DNA of 11,373 nt, taken from positions 1-11,373 of the forward strand of contig JANNEN010000323.1 of the NCBI GenBank assembly GCA_031378715.1. Reading direction: 5' to 3'. The notes beneath the pieces are model-generated. The model ran no database searches. It was not told the DNA's origin and was given only the letters and a program-made list of their open reading frames with translations. The position numbers and the translations under genes were made by a program. Positions 1 through 6,006 of the stretch are shown piece after piece (position 1 is the stretch's first letter; the number at the start of each line of letters is the position of its first letter). This stretch comes from Emticicia sp031378715. GTDB taxonomy: Bacteria; Bacteroidota; Bacteroidia; Cytophagales; Spirosomataceae.

Positions 1-52
1 CCCCAACAATGACGACACGGGTTTGGTTATTTTCAGGAATATTTGGAGTCAT
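1..52 (-). CDS. FAD/NAD(P)-binding oxidoreductase, probable type II NADH dehydrogenase (N-terminal fragment)
   Basis: The minus strand reads ATG at 52 and stays open to the window edge. It gives MTPNIPENNQTRVVIVG, a short polar leader followed by a hydrophobic beta strand running into a glycine, the start of a Rossmann dinucleotide-binding motif (normally GxGxxG). A TAA lies in frame five codons before the ATG, so this is the only plausible start. In Bacteroidota this kind of opening is typical of NDH-2-like NAD(P)/FAD oxidoreductases, membrane-associated enzymes that pass electrons from NADH to quinone without pumping protons. Only 17 residues are visible, so the Rossmann class is well supported but the NDH-2 assignment is inferred. 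It is transcribed divergently from cca and has a good promoter candidate at 167-198. Confidence 0.7.
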   Translation of the reverse strand, partial: MTPNIPENNQTRVVIVG

Positions 53-166
53 TTCAATTTTCAATTAATAATCGAGCGGCGAACCGTTATCAGCCGCTGG
101 TCAAAGTTTACAAATCGACCAAAGGAAATATCACGTTTGTAACTGGATTTAGCAAACATGATGCCC

Positions 167-198
167 CAAAAGTAAGCCTTTTTGCTTAATTTTTGCAA
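167..198 (-). promoter_or_regulatory. Bacteroidota-type promoter for the left-edge oxidoreductase
   Basis: On the minus strand, TTG (198-196) is followed after 21 bp by TACTTTTG (174-167), an exact match to the -7 consensus TAnnTTTG. Transcription would start near 160 and leave a leader of about 108 nt before the ATG at 52. It sits back to back with the cca promoter at 212-243. The match is by eye and no start site has been mapped. Confidence 0.55.
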
Positions 199-211
199 TA
201 TTCTTACCGAA

Positions 212-243
212 ATTGTTTAGGTCTTCAATACTTTGTACCTTTG
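212..243 (+). promoter_or_regulatory. Bacteroidota-type promoter for cca
   Basis: ATTG (212-215) and TACCTTTG (236-243) are separated by 20 bp, an exact TAnnTTTG with standard spacing. A start near 250 would place the upstream ATG at 193 outside the transcript. This argues that cca starts downstream, at TTG 325, and that the palindrome at 282-314 lies in the mRNA leader. Confidence 0.6.
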
Positions 244-281
244 TATTTGATAATAAAATTATTTTTGCATTTAACTACTCA

Positions 282-314
282 AACGCTGGCAGGGTTCAGA
301 ACCCTGCCAGCGTT
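282..314. repeat. Near-perfect GC-rich palindrome in the cca leader
   Basis: AACGCTGGCAGGGTT (282-296) and its exact reverse complement AACCCTGCCAGCGTT (300-314) flank the trinucleotide CAG. The outer bases of that trinucleotide could also pair, which leaves a one-base centre in DNA. The element is GC-rich in an AT-rich setting. It resembles REP-type dispersed palindromes often seen between genes in related genomes. It ends 10 bases before the probable TTG start of cca and by chance stays open in that frame, which artificially extends the reading frame upstream. Confidence 0.85.
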
Positions 315-324
315 ATACATCGAA

Positions 325-1794
325 TTGAATTTCAAAGAAAACCTACAAAACGAACCAATTTTTGAACTAATTGCACGCTCGGCAGCCGAAATAAATGTCG
401 ATGCTTATGTGATTGGTGGCTACGTTCGTGACCTTATTTTAAATCGCCCAAATAAAGATATTGATGTTGTTTGTGTGGGAAGCGGCATCGAATTGGCAGA
501 AAAAGTAGCAAAAAATCTCGGAGAAAATACGTATGTCAGTTTTTTCAAAAATTTTGGAACAGCCCAAATCAGGTCTGGCGATACCGAAATAGAATTCGTT
601 GGAGCAAGAAAAGAATCGTATCGTTATGATTCGAGAAAGCCTGTTGTAGAAGATGGAACGCTCGAAGACGACCAAAATCGGAGAGATTTTACGATTAATG
701 CCATGGGAATTTCGCTCAATTCTGCTAATTTTGGCGAGTTAATCGACCCATTCGGTGGCGTTGAAGACATCAAACGCAAAATTATTCGTACGCCCCTCGA
801 ACCCGAGATAACTTTCTCCGATGACCCCCTCCGTATGATGCGTGCCGTGCGTTTTGCGTCGCAGTTGGGCTTTGACATTGACGGTAAAACTTTCGATGCC
901 ATTGCGGCCATGAAAGACCGCATCGGCATTGTTTCGCAGGAAAGAATCACCGATGAATTGAACAAAATTGTGTTGTCGAAAGTGCCTTCGTACGGGTTCA
1001 AATTATTGTATTATACGGGACTCTTACAAATCATTTTTCCTGAGTTTTGCGAGTTGCAGGGCGTAGAAACCCAAGACGGAAAGGGACACAAAGACAACTT
1101 CTATCATACGCTGCAAGTGCTTGATAATGTGGCGGTTAAGTCCGATGATTTGTGGTTGCGGTGGGCGGCAATTTTGCACGATATTGCCAAGCCAGCCACC
1201 AAGCGTTTCAGTCCAAAAATCGGTTGGTCGTTTCACGGACACGAAGAGTTGGGTGGAAAAATGACCCCTCAAATCTTCAAAAAACTGAAACTGCCACTTG
1301 ATGCAAAAATGCGAATGGTGAAGAAATTGGTTCGCCTTCATTTGCGTCCGATTGCCTTGGCAAAAGAAAGCATTACCGACTCAGCACTACGCAGATTATT
1401 GTTTGAAGCGGGCGAAGATTTGGAATATCTGATGATACTTTGCCGTGCTGATATTACCTCAAAAGACCCGAATAAAGTCCGAAAATACCTTGCTAACTTC
1501 GATAAAGTGGAAGAAATGCTAATTGAGTTGGAAGAAAAAGATAAACTTCGTAATTTTCAGCCCGTAATCACGGGTGAAATAATTATGGCGATTTTTGATT
1601 TGAAGCCCTCGAAAGAAGTTGGAGCAATAAAATTGGCGTTACGAGAAGCCGTTTTGGAAGGAATTATTCCGAACGAAATTGAACAATCGTTCGATTTTGT
1701 GGTGAAAGAAGGTGGAAATTTGAACTTAAAACCAGTGAAAAGTAAGGAAGAAATTGTAAAAACTGTAGAAATACCTAAACTCGAAAACGTTTAA
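325..1794 (+). CDS. cca: CCA tRNA nucleotidyltransferase with C-terminal HD domain
   Basis: The enzyme adds or repairs the 3'-terminal CCA of tRNAs from CTP and ATP. The N-terminal class II nucleotidyltransferase domain shows GGYVRD (residues 31-36) and the metal-binding pair DID (D45, D47). RRDFTINAM (119-127) and DPLRMMRAVRFA are the nucleotide-recognition and neck motifs. The C-terminal part is an HD domain, with H261 and HD at 285-286, typical of family members that carry phosphohydrolase activity. I chose TTG 325 (489 aa) over ATG 193 (533 aa). The protein then opens with MNFKE, as I recall for relatives, and the extra 44 residues come from the promoter region and a DNA palindrome. The family and function are very secure; the start is less so. 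The stop lies 4 bp before the next gene, so the two are probably co-transcribed. Confidence 0.93.
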   Translation: MNFKENLQNEPIFELIARSAAEINVDAYVIGGYVRDLILNRPNKDIDVVCVGSGIELAEKVAKNLGENTYVSFFKNFGTAQIRSGDTEIEFVGARKESYRYDSRKPVVEDGTLEDDQNRRDFTINAMGISLNSANFGELIDPFGGVEDIKRKIIRTPLEPEITFSDDPLRMMRAVRFASQLGFDIDGKTFDAIAAMKDRIGIVSQERITDELNKIVLSKVPSYGFKLLYYTGLLQIIFPEFCELQGVETQDGKGHKDNFYHTLQVLDNVAVKSDDLWLRWAAILHDIAKPATKRFSPKIGWSFHGHEELGGKMTPQIFKKLKLPLDAKMRMVKKLVRLHLRPIALAKESITDSALRRLLFEAGEDLEYLMILCRADITSKDPNKVRKYLANFDKVEEMLIELEEKDKLRNFQPVITGEIIMAIFDLKPSKEVGAIKLALREAVLEGIIPNEIEQSFDFVVKEGGNLNLKPVKSKEEIVKTVEIPKLENV

Positions 1795-1798
1795 AATC

Positions 1799-2005
1799 AT
1801 GGATGACGGAAGTAAATTTAAAAGAACCCTTGGCGGAGTTTTAGCTGGAATCGGCTTATTATTACTATTATTTGCTTGCGTGGCGTTTATGTCGGCCGAC
1901 GATACCGTGATGGGAATGGCCGTAAAAGGAGCCAGAAAAATCGCTCCTGCGGTGTTGGGTTTGGTGCTATTAGTATCAGGAATCAGCATGGTCAATCGCA
2001 CGTAG
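1799..2005 (+). CDS. Small two-helix membrane protein, function unknown
   Basis: This 68-residue protein has a charged N-terminus (MDDGSKFKRT). A glycine/leucine-rich membrane helix follows at about residues 11-32 (GGVLAGIGLLLLLFACVAF). A short loop with acidic and basic residues leads to a second hydrophobic segment at about 47-65. I recognise no named family. It begins 4 bp after the cca stop codon, so it is probably translated from the same mRNA, although a link to tRNA processing cannot be inferred from that alone. Its hydrophobic pattern and tight spacing argue for a real gene. The opposite-strand reading frame over the same bases is a shadow. Confidence 0.75.
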   Translation: MDDGSKFKRTLGGVLAGIGLLLLLFACVAFMSADDTVMGMAVKGARKIAPAVLGLVLLVSGISMVNRT

Positions 2006-2017
2006 GAAGAGAGTGCT

Positions 2018-2099
2018 GAGTTCTGAGTTTAGAATGTTGAGTTTCGTACACCCATTTTGCACCACATTTTAATTCTGTTGCACGCTAAATTCAGAACTC
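2018..2099. repeat. Imperfect inverted repeat between convergent genes, possible bidirectional terminator
   Basis: GAGTTCTGAGTTTAG (2018-2032) pairs with CTAAATTCAGAACTC (2085-2099) with one G/T-type difference. Weaker pairing extends outward to about 2011 and 2105. The loop is about 52 nt. The right arm is followed by a direct repeat: GCACGCTAAA occurs at 2080-2089 and again at 2101-2110, where it includes the stop codon of the DUF2851 gene. It lies between the 3' ends of two converging genes, so a role in ending or stabilising both transcripts is plausible, but there is no clear U-tract. Confidence 0.6.
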
Positions 2100-2105
2100 T
2101 GCACG

Positions 2106-3380
2106 CTAAACTCTTTTCAAAATCTCCACCCCCACGTTGCATGAAAGACAGCGTTTTTGCTTGCAAAAATTATTATAAAGCTCAATACTCGCTTGCGAGT
2201 CAAAGGAAGTTTTTATTTCCAAGCCTAAGCCTTCCCACATTTCGGTAATGTGGTTTTTTTCGGCGGGTAACGCTTCCAAAAAACTCACACAACGACTCAT
2301 AAGCTCTTGATTATCAATCTTTTCTGAATAGCAAGCTAACAAAGGAATAACGGTATTTATCAAAATATTATTGACCGAATCTCGCCCTAAACCTACCAAG
2401 TTTTTGCCCGCTACTTTGCCAAAATTATAATGCTCTTGCCAGTAAGCCGATTGTTCTATTTTTAGGGCAGACCGCAAATCTTCGATGTTATTTGTTTGGG
2501 TAAAAAGCGAGAAAAAACTTTGTTGCTGGCTAATTAATTTGGCTAATTGTGCCAGACGAATGGTCGGAAAATTGGCGGGGCGGGTACGCAAAAACTTCCA
2601 TTCGTGCGAACCTAATTGAGTACTTTTCAATGAAAATTTTGTGGCAAAAAAATCATATTCTTGGGTCAATTTTGCCGAATATTCATCAACGTTTTCCAAC
2701 ATTCCTGCTTGCCCGAAAAGCATGGCTTCGATTTGTGTAGCGTTATTTCGGTGCTTTTGCAAAACCTTCAAAGGCAAGTTTTGGGCAAGCCGTAAAAATG
2801 CTTCCGAATTGAGTTTGAAACCAAAATTTCGAGCCAAAAGTTGGTATGCTGTTTCTTCCCAGTCACCGTTATTTTGTTTAAAAAGCTCGCTCACAATTTG
2901 GGCTTTTTGTTCAAGTCGTTTGGTCAAAACCCTGTCCAAAATGCCGATTTTTGATAAAACAGAAACAACTTTAAAATAGCTTTCGCAAGGAATAACTGAT
3001 TGATTATCAAGTAGTTGCTGGTATTTATGAAGTAATGTAATATCTGATATTGGCTTTAATTCAAGTGTCGGAATCGAACTGCCATCTTGCCTCAAAATCG
3101 GTTTGTCGTCTTCCCAAACTACGTGCAGTACAACATTGTTATATGCCTCATTTTCTTGGTGATTATGGTTTTTCCAGTCCGATGAATTGATGTGAATTTC
3201 TACACTTCCCGCCCATTCAATATCATTGATTTGGAGGCGAGCATGGCTAAAATCTGGCCCCGCATCGGTATTCAAAATGCCCGTTTTTAGCACAGAAATT
3301 GGCTCACTCGAAATTGTCTGCAAATTTGACTTATCAAACTGCTGAAATTGCCACAAATAATGTAAAAATGCTTCTGTCAT
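2106..3380 (-). CDS. DUF2851 family protein
   Basis: This 424-residue soluble protein has no signal peptide or membrane segment. The N-terminal signature is that of DUF2851, a family of unknown function found mainly in Bacteroidota: GILNTDAGPDFSHARLQI (34-51), GSVEIHINSSDW (58-69), HNH-type residues H72 and H74, and NNVVLHVVWEDD (81-92). The middle is helical. The extreme C-terminus carries a cysteine group, C406-x4-C411-x2-C414, within FCKQKRCLSC, and C132 is another cysteine upstream. The D43...E61-x-H63 spacing recalls PD-(D/E)XK-like nuclease cores, which is my inference only. It lies downstream of pyrF on the same strand across a 60-bp spacer with two hairpins, so co-transcription is possible. 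It is not needed for the pyrimidine pathway as known. Confidence 0.85.
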   Translation of the reverse strand: MTEAFLHYLWQFQQFDKSNLQTISSEPISVLKTGILNTDAGPDFSHARLQINDIEWAGSVEIHINSSDWKNHNHQENEAYNNVVLHVVWEDDKPILRQDGSSIPTLELKPISDITLLHKYQQLLDNQSVIPCESYFKVVSVLSKIGILDRVLTKRLEQKAQIVSELFKQNNGDWEETAYQLLARNFGFKLNSEAFLRLAQNLPLKVLQKHRNNATQIEAMLFGQAGMLENVDEYSAKLTQEYDFFATKFSLKSTQLGSHEWKFLRTRPANFPTIRLAQLAKLISQQQSFFSLFTQTNNIEDLRSALKIEQSAYWQEHYNFGKVAGKNLVGLGRDSVNNILINTVIPLLACYSEKIDNQELMSRCVSFLEALPAEKNHITEMWEGLGLEIKTSFDSQASIELYNNFCKQKRCLSCNVGVEILKRV

Positions 3381-3388
3381 ATTTTGTA

Positions 3389-3440
3389 GAACAATTTTTT
3401 AAATTGTTCGGTTTAAAATTAACAATTTAGGAAAATTGTT
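3389..3440 (-). repeat. Tandem AACAATTT/AAATTGTT hairpins between pyrF and the DUF2851 gene
   Basis: Two short hairpins built from the same motif lie in the 60-bp spacer. The first on the minus strand (3440-3421) has 8-bp arms AACAATTT/AAATTGTT around 4 bases and starts immediately after the pyrF stop codon. The second (3409-3389) has 9-bp arms GAACAATTT/AAATTGTTC around 3 bases. Both are AT-rich and so only modestly stable. The first is followed by a short T-rich stretch. They could act as a partial terminator or mRNA processing point that sets the level of the downstream gene, or be a repeated protein-binding site. Confidence 0.6.
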
Positions 3441-4316
3441 TTACAAATATATCTGCAAATATTTTTCCATTTCTTGCTGCACCGCCCGTGCCTCTTTGGC
3501 GGCAGATTGAGCAAAATCTTCACCCGATGACGCATAAATAATTGCCCTCGACGAATTTACTAAAAGCCCGCATTGTTTGTTCATTCCGTATTTTGAAACC
3601 TCTGCCAAACTACCACCCTGAGCTCCAACACCTGGCACAAGCAAAAAATAATCAGGAGCTAACTCTCTGATTTTAAGCAGTTTATCAGCTTGCGTAGCCC
3701 CCACAACGTACATCATTCGCTCGCTATTTGCCCACCGTTGAGAAGTCAAAATCACTTGTTCGTATAGCAGTTTTGATTGAATTTCAATTGGTTTTTTTTC
3801 CGAACCATCGACCATCGACCATCGACCATCGACTTGCAACTGCTGAAAATCATCACTACCCGCATTAGAAGTCAGTACCAAGAGAATCACCCATTTATCG
3901 TCAAATTCCAAAAAAGGCTCAACCGAATCTCGCCCCATATAAGGAGCAACCGTGACCGAATCAAAATCAAGCCCTGACGAGGATTTATCAAAGAACGTAC
4001 GGGCATAAAGTCCCGAGGTATTGCCAATATCACCCCGTTTGGCATCAGCAATCGTAAAACATTCCTTCGGAATATACTCAATCGTACGCTGCAAACTCTC
4101 CCAGCCTTTCGCTCCGAGAGCTTCATAAAAAGCAATATTTGGTTTGTATGCAACTGCGTGGTTGATAGTTGCATCTATGATTTGGCGATTAAACTCAAAA
4201 ATCGGGTCTTTTTCTTTCTGTAAATGTTGCGGAATCTTTCTCAAATCAGTATCAAGTCCGACACAGAGATAAGAGTTTTTTTTAATTATTTGCTCAAAAA
4301 GTTGCTGTTTTGTCAT
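3441..4316 (-). CDS. pyrF: Orotidine 5'-phosphate decarboxylase
   Basis: PyrF converts OMP to UMP, the last step of de novo pyrimidine synthesis, in the cytoplasm. The sequence fits the longer bacterial subgroup (pyrF type 2). CVGLDTD (18-24) opens the barrel and AYKPN (56-60) follows. DAKRGDIGNT (91-100) holds the catalytic Asp-Lys-Asp set (D91, K93, D96). PGVGAQGG (228-235) and NSSR (254-257) bind phosphate. It has 291 residues. Residues 162-171 are encoded by four tandem ACCATCG heptamers next to an A8 run on the coding strand, and look like a low-complexity insertion in a loop before KLLYEQVI. The frame is intact, so the enzyme is probably functional. It is divergent from rfbC and upstream of the DUF2851 gene. 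Confidence 0.95.
   Translation of the reverse strand: MTKQQLFEQIIKKNSYLCVGLDTDLRKIPQHLQKEKDPIFEFNRQIIDATINHAVAYKPNIAFYEALGAKGWESLQRTIEYIPKECFTIADAKRGDIGNTSGLYARTFFDKSSSGLDFDSVTVAPYMGRDSVEPFLEFDDKWVILLVLTSNAGSDDFQQLQVDGRWSMVDGSEKKPIEIQSKLLYEQVILTSQRWANSERMMYVVGATQADKLLKIRELAPDYFLLVPGVGAQGGSLAEVSKYGMNKQCGLLVNSSRAIIYASSGEDFAQSAAKEARAVQQEMEKYLQIYL
3804..3833. repeat. Heptanucleotide tandem repeat (ACCATCG)4 inside pyrF
   Basis: Four exact copies of ACCATCG occupy 3804-3831, followed by a partial AC. On the coding strand the repeat is open in all frames; in the frame used it gives VDGRWSMVDG (residues 162-171). A T8 run lies at 3792-3799, just downstream in the pyrF sense. As 7 is not a multiple of 3, gain or loss of one unit would shift the frame. 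Confidence 0.95.
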
Positions 4317-4373
4317 AATTTAGGTCTTTTTTGGGCAAATTTCTGCAATTAAAATGATTTAATCAGAAAAATA

Positions 4374-4404
4374 GTGCTAATTTATTTCGTATATAGTACT
4401 TTTG
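4374..4404 (+). promoter_or_regulatory. Probable promoter for rfbC
   Basis: TACTTTTG (4397-4404) matches the TAnnTTTG -7 element exactly. The upstream -33 position has only a weak GTGC (4374-4377) at 19 bp. Transcription would start about 70 nt before the rfbC ATG. No equally good match was found on the opposite strand for pyrF. Confidence 0.4.
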
Positions 4405-4482
4405 TAATCAAGTTGAAGTTCGTAGTTTAACGAGTTTTCGCCGCTACTTTGACCTATTTTACAAAATAATTATTAACTCAGA

Positions 4483-5022
4483 ATGGAGTTCAGACCCACA
4501 AGCATTGACGGATTGATTGAAATATTTCCAAGAATTTTTGGTGATACCCGAGGCCTTTTTTTTGAATCATACCAAAAAGAAATATTTATCGAAAATGGTA
4601 TTCCATTCGACTTTGTTCAAGATAATCAATCGTTTTCAACGGCTGGAGTTTTGCGTGGTTTACACTTCCAAAATTCACCTTTTGCCCAAGGAAAACTTGT
4701 ACGAGTAATCACAGGAAAAGTTATCGATGTAGCCGTTGATATTCGCCCCGATTCTCCGACATTTGGCAAGCACGAAAAATTTATTTTGGACGCTACCTTA
4801 CAAAACATGGTGTATATTCCTGAAGGCTTTGCTCATGGCTTTGCGGCTCTCAAAGATTCAATTTTTTCGTATAAATGCACTAATAACTACAATAAAACTG
4901 CCGAAAGTGGCATTATTTGGAATGACCCGCACCTCAATATCGACTGGGGAATTGCTCAACCCAACGTATCCGATAAAGACATTGAACTGCCAACATTCGA
5001 GTCATTGTTCCAAAAAATTTGA
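4483..5022 (+). CDS. rfbC: dTDP-4-dehydrorhamnose 3,5-epimerase
   Basis: The enzyme (also called RmlC) epimerises C3 and C5 of dTDP-4-keto-6-deoxyglucose on the way to dTDP-L-rhamnose, a precursor of surface polysaccharides. At 179 residues it has the usual family length. The cupin fold motifs are clear: FGDTRGLFFESY (19-30), VLRGLHFQ (56-63) with catalytic H61, QGKLVRVITGKVIDVAVD (69-86), YIPEGFAHGF (111-120) and YKCTNNY with catalytic Y130. The C-terminal SDKD (163-166) fits the family's terminal substrate-contact region. The ATG at 4483 gives the standard N-terminus. The other rhamnose genes (rfbA, B, D) are not in the window, but the following gene also belongs to polysaccharide export or control. 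A T8 run at 4556-4563 lies within the coding region. Confidence 0.95.
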   Translation: MEFRPTSIDGLIEIFPRIFGDTRGLFFESYQKEIFIENGIPFDFVQDNQSFSTAGVLRGLHFQNSPFAQGKLVRVITGKVIDVAVDIRPDSPTFGKHEKFILDATLQNMVYIPEGFAHGFAALKDSIFSYKCTNNYNKTAESGIIWNDPHLNIDWGIAQPNVSDKDIELPTFESLFQKI

Positions 5023-5130
5023 GTCAAATTCCCCCTCATAAATTATACCAATCCAAAGATTATTTGCGTATATTTTTTTAATCTACTTGGGACCGACTTT
5101 TTGCTACCGCTTGCTATTTTTATGAAATAA

Positions 5131-5138
5131 GCGGCCGC
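5131..5138. other. Isolated GCGGCCGC palindrome in the rfbC-cpsB spacer
   Basis: An 8-bp all-GC palindrome (the NotI recognition sequence) lies in the otherwise AT-rich spacer 5023-5232, with nearly symmetrical flanks (AAG on the left, CTT one base off on the right). The rest of the spacer shows no clear promoter, terminator or gene. Confidence 0.5.
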
Positions 5139-5232
5139 CTTGGCATGGTCTTGGAACATTAATACTATAGTGCCGATTCATGTTTCTGACGGTACGGCTG
5201 AATCCTTTATGCTAATAAATCTACTTTCCTTC

Positions 5233-6006
5233 ATGTTTGGTTCAATATTTAAAAAAGGTGTTTTACTTGACAAAAACAACGCCCACCAACAACTACTGAC
5301 CGTAGATGTACATGCACATCTACTACCCCAGCTCGACGATGGACCCGTTGATATGGAGCAAAGTATTGAGATAATCCGAGCAATGTATGCCATGGGCTAT
5401 CGAAAAATTATTCTGACTCCGCACGTCATGGGTGGCTATTACAATAATTCGCCCGAAGATATTCTCAGCTCCTTGCAGCTTCTCAGAAATATGCTAAGAC
5501 GAAAAAACATAGCCATCGAACTGGAAGCCGCTGCCGAGTATTATCTGGAAGACAATCTTTTTAGACTTATCGAGCAAAAGGAAGTATTGACATTCGGCGG
5601 AGCAAAAAAATATTTGCTTTTTGAGGCTTCGTTCGTAACCAAGCCAACTTACATATTTGAAGCCACCCTCAAGATTAGACAAGCGGGCTACACACCCGTA
5701 CTGGCTCACCCCGAACGCTACGTTTGTCTGCACGATTTCGAAGCTATTAACCGTTTGGCTCAGAATGGTTTACTTTTTCAAGTAAATATTGGTTCGCTTT
5801 CGGGCTATTATTCAAAGCAAGCCCAGGAAATAGCCGAGTTGCTTATCAATAAAAATCTCGTTGCATTTTTAGGAACTGATTGCCACAGTTTGGCACAACT
5901 CACCAGCATCAAGCAAGCCATTGAATTGCCAATTTTCAAAAAAGCAGCTAATCAAGGACTCTTAAATAATTCACTTTTAGAGAAAAAACTACCCGTTTTT
6001 GCTTAA
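5233..6006 (+). CDS. CpsB/YwqE-type PHP-fold protein-tyrosine phosphatase
   Basis: This family of manganese-dependent phosphatases removes phosphate from tyrosine kinases (Wzc/CapB type) that control capsule or exopolysaccharide export. The PHP-type metal ligands are visible: VDVHAH (H27, H29), LDDG (D35-D36), TPH, the AAAEYY glutamate, AHPERY and TDCH. I chose ATG 5233 (257 aa). It opens MFGSIFKKG, like relatives, and gives a length close to B. subtilis YwqE. An upstream TTG at 5140 would add 31 residues with no family resemblance, and ATG 5209 is a second option. It follows rfbC on the same strand at about 210 bp, so both may serve surface-polysaccharide synthesis. No tyrosine kinase gene is visible here. 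Its TAA overlaps the lpxH stop codon from the other strand. Confidence 0.88.
   Translation: MFGSIFKKGVLLDKNNAHQQLLTVDVHAHLLPQLDDGPVDMEQSIEIIRAMYAMGYRKIILTPHVMGGYYNNSPEDILSSLQLLRNMLRRKNIAIELEAAAEYYLEDNLFRLIEQKEVLTFGGAKKYLLFEASFVTKPTYIFEATLKIRQAGYTPVLAHPERYVCLHDFEAINRLAQNGLLFQVNIGSLSGYYSKQAQEIAELLINKNLVAFLGTDCHSLAQLTSIKQAIELPIFKKAANQGLLNNSLLEKKLPVFA

Noticed and set aside
13..189. Plus-strand open stretch of 58 codons ending VSLFA before TAA at 187-189, with protein-like composition.
   Set aside because: It has no ATG, begins after an in-frame TGA at 10-12, and is antisense to the well-supported oxidoreductase start and its promoter. It could be a decayed gene end, but I cannot support that.
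193..324. Upstream extension of the cca reading frame from ATG 193.
   Set aside because: It lies partly before the predicted transcription start and runs through a DNA palindrome; the encoded residues have no family resemblance.
2057..2248. Plus-strand 63-codon frame over the DUF2851 3' end.
   Set aside because: It overlaps a confident gene on the other strand and a repeat, with no family resemblance.
3804..3833. The heptamer array as a CRISPR or iteron cluster.
   Set aside because: The units are 7 bp, directly adjacent and within a coding region; there are no spacers and no replication gene nearby.
3777..3977. Plus-strand frame reading through the heptamer repeat.
   Set aside because: The repeat is open in all frames, so this is a shadow of pyrF.
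5043..5159. Minus-strand 38-codon frame beginning MFQDHAKAAAYF in the rfbC-cpsB spacer.
   Set aside because: It is short, has no recognised family or promoter, and lies opposite the direction of both flanking genes. It may be a remnant, but evidence is lacking.
5140..5232. TTG-initiated extension of the CpsB-type protein by 31 residues.
   Set aside because: The added residues do not resemble the family, and starting at ATG 5233 gives the usual length and N-terminus.
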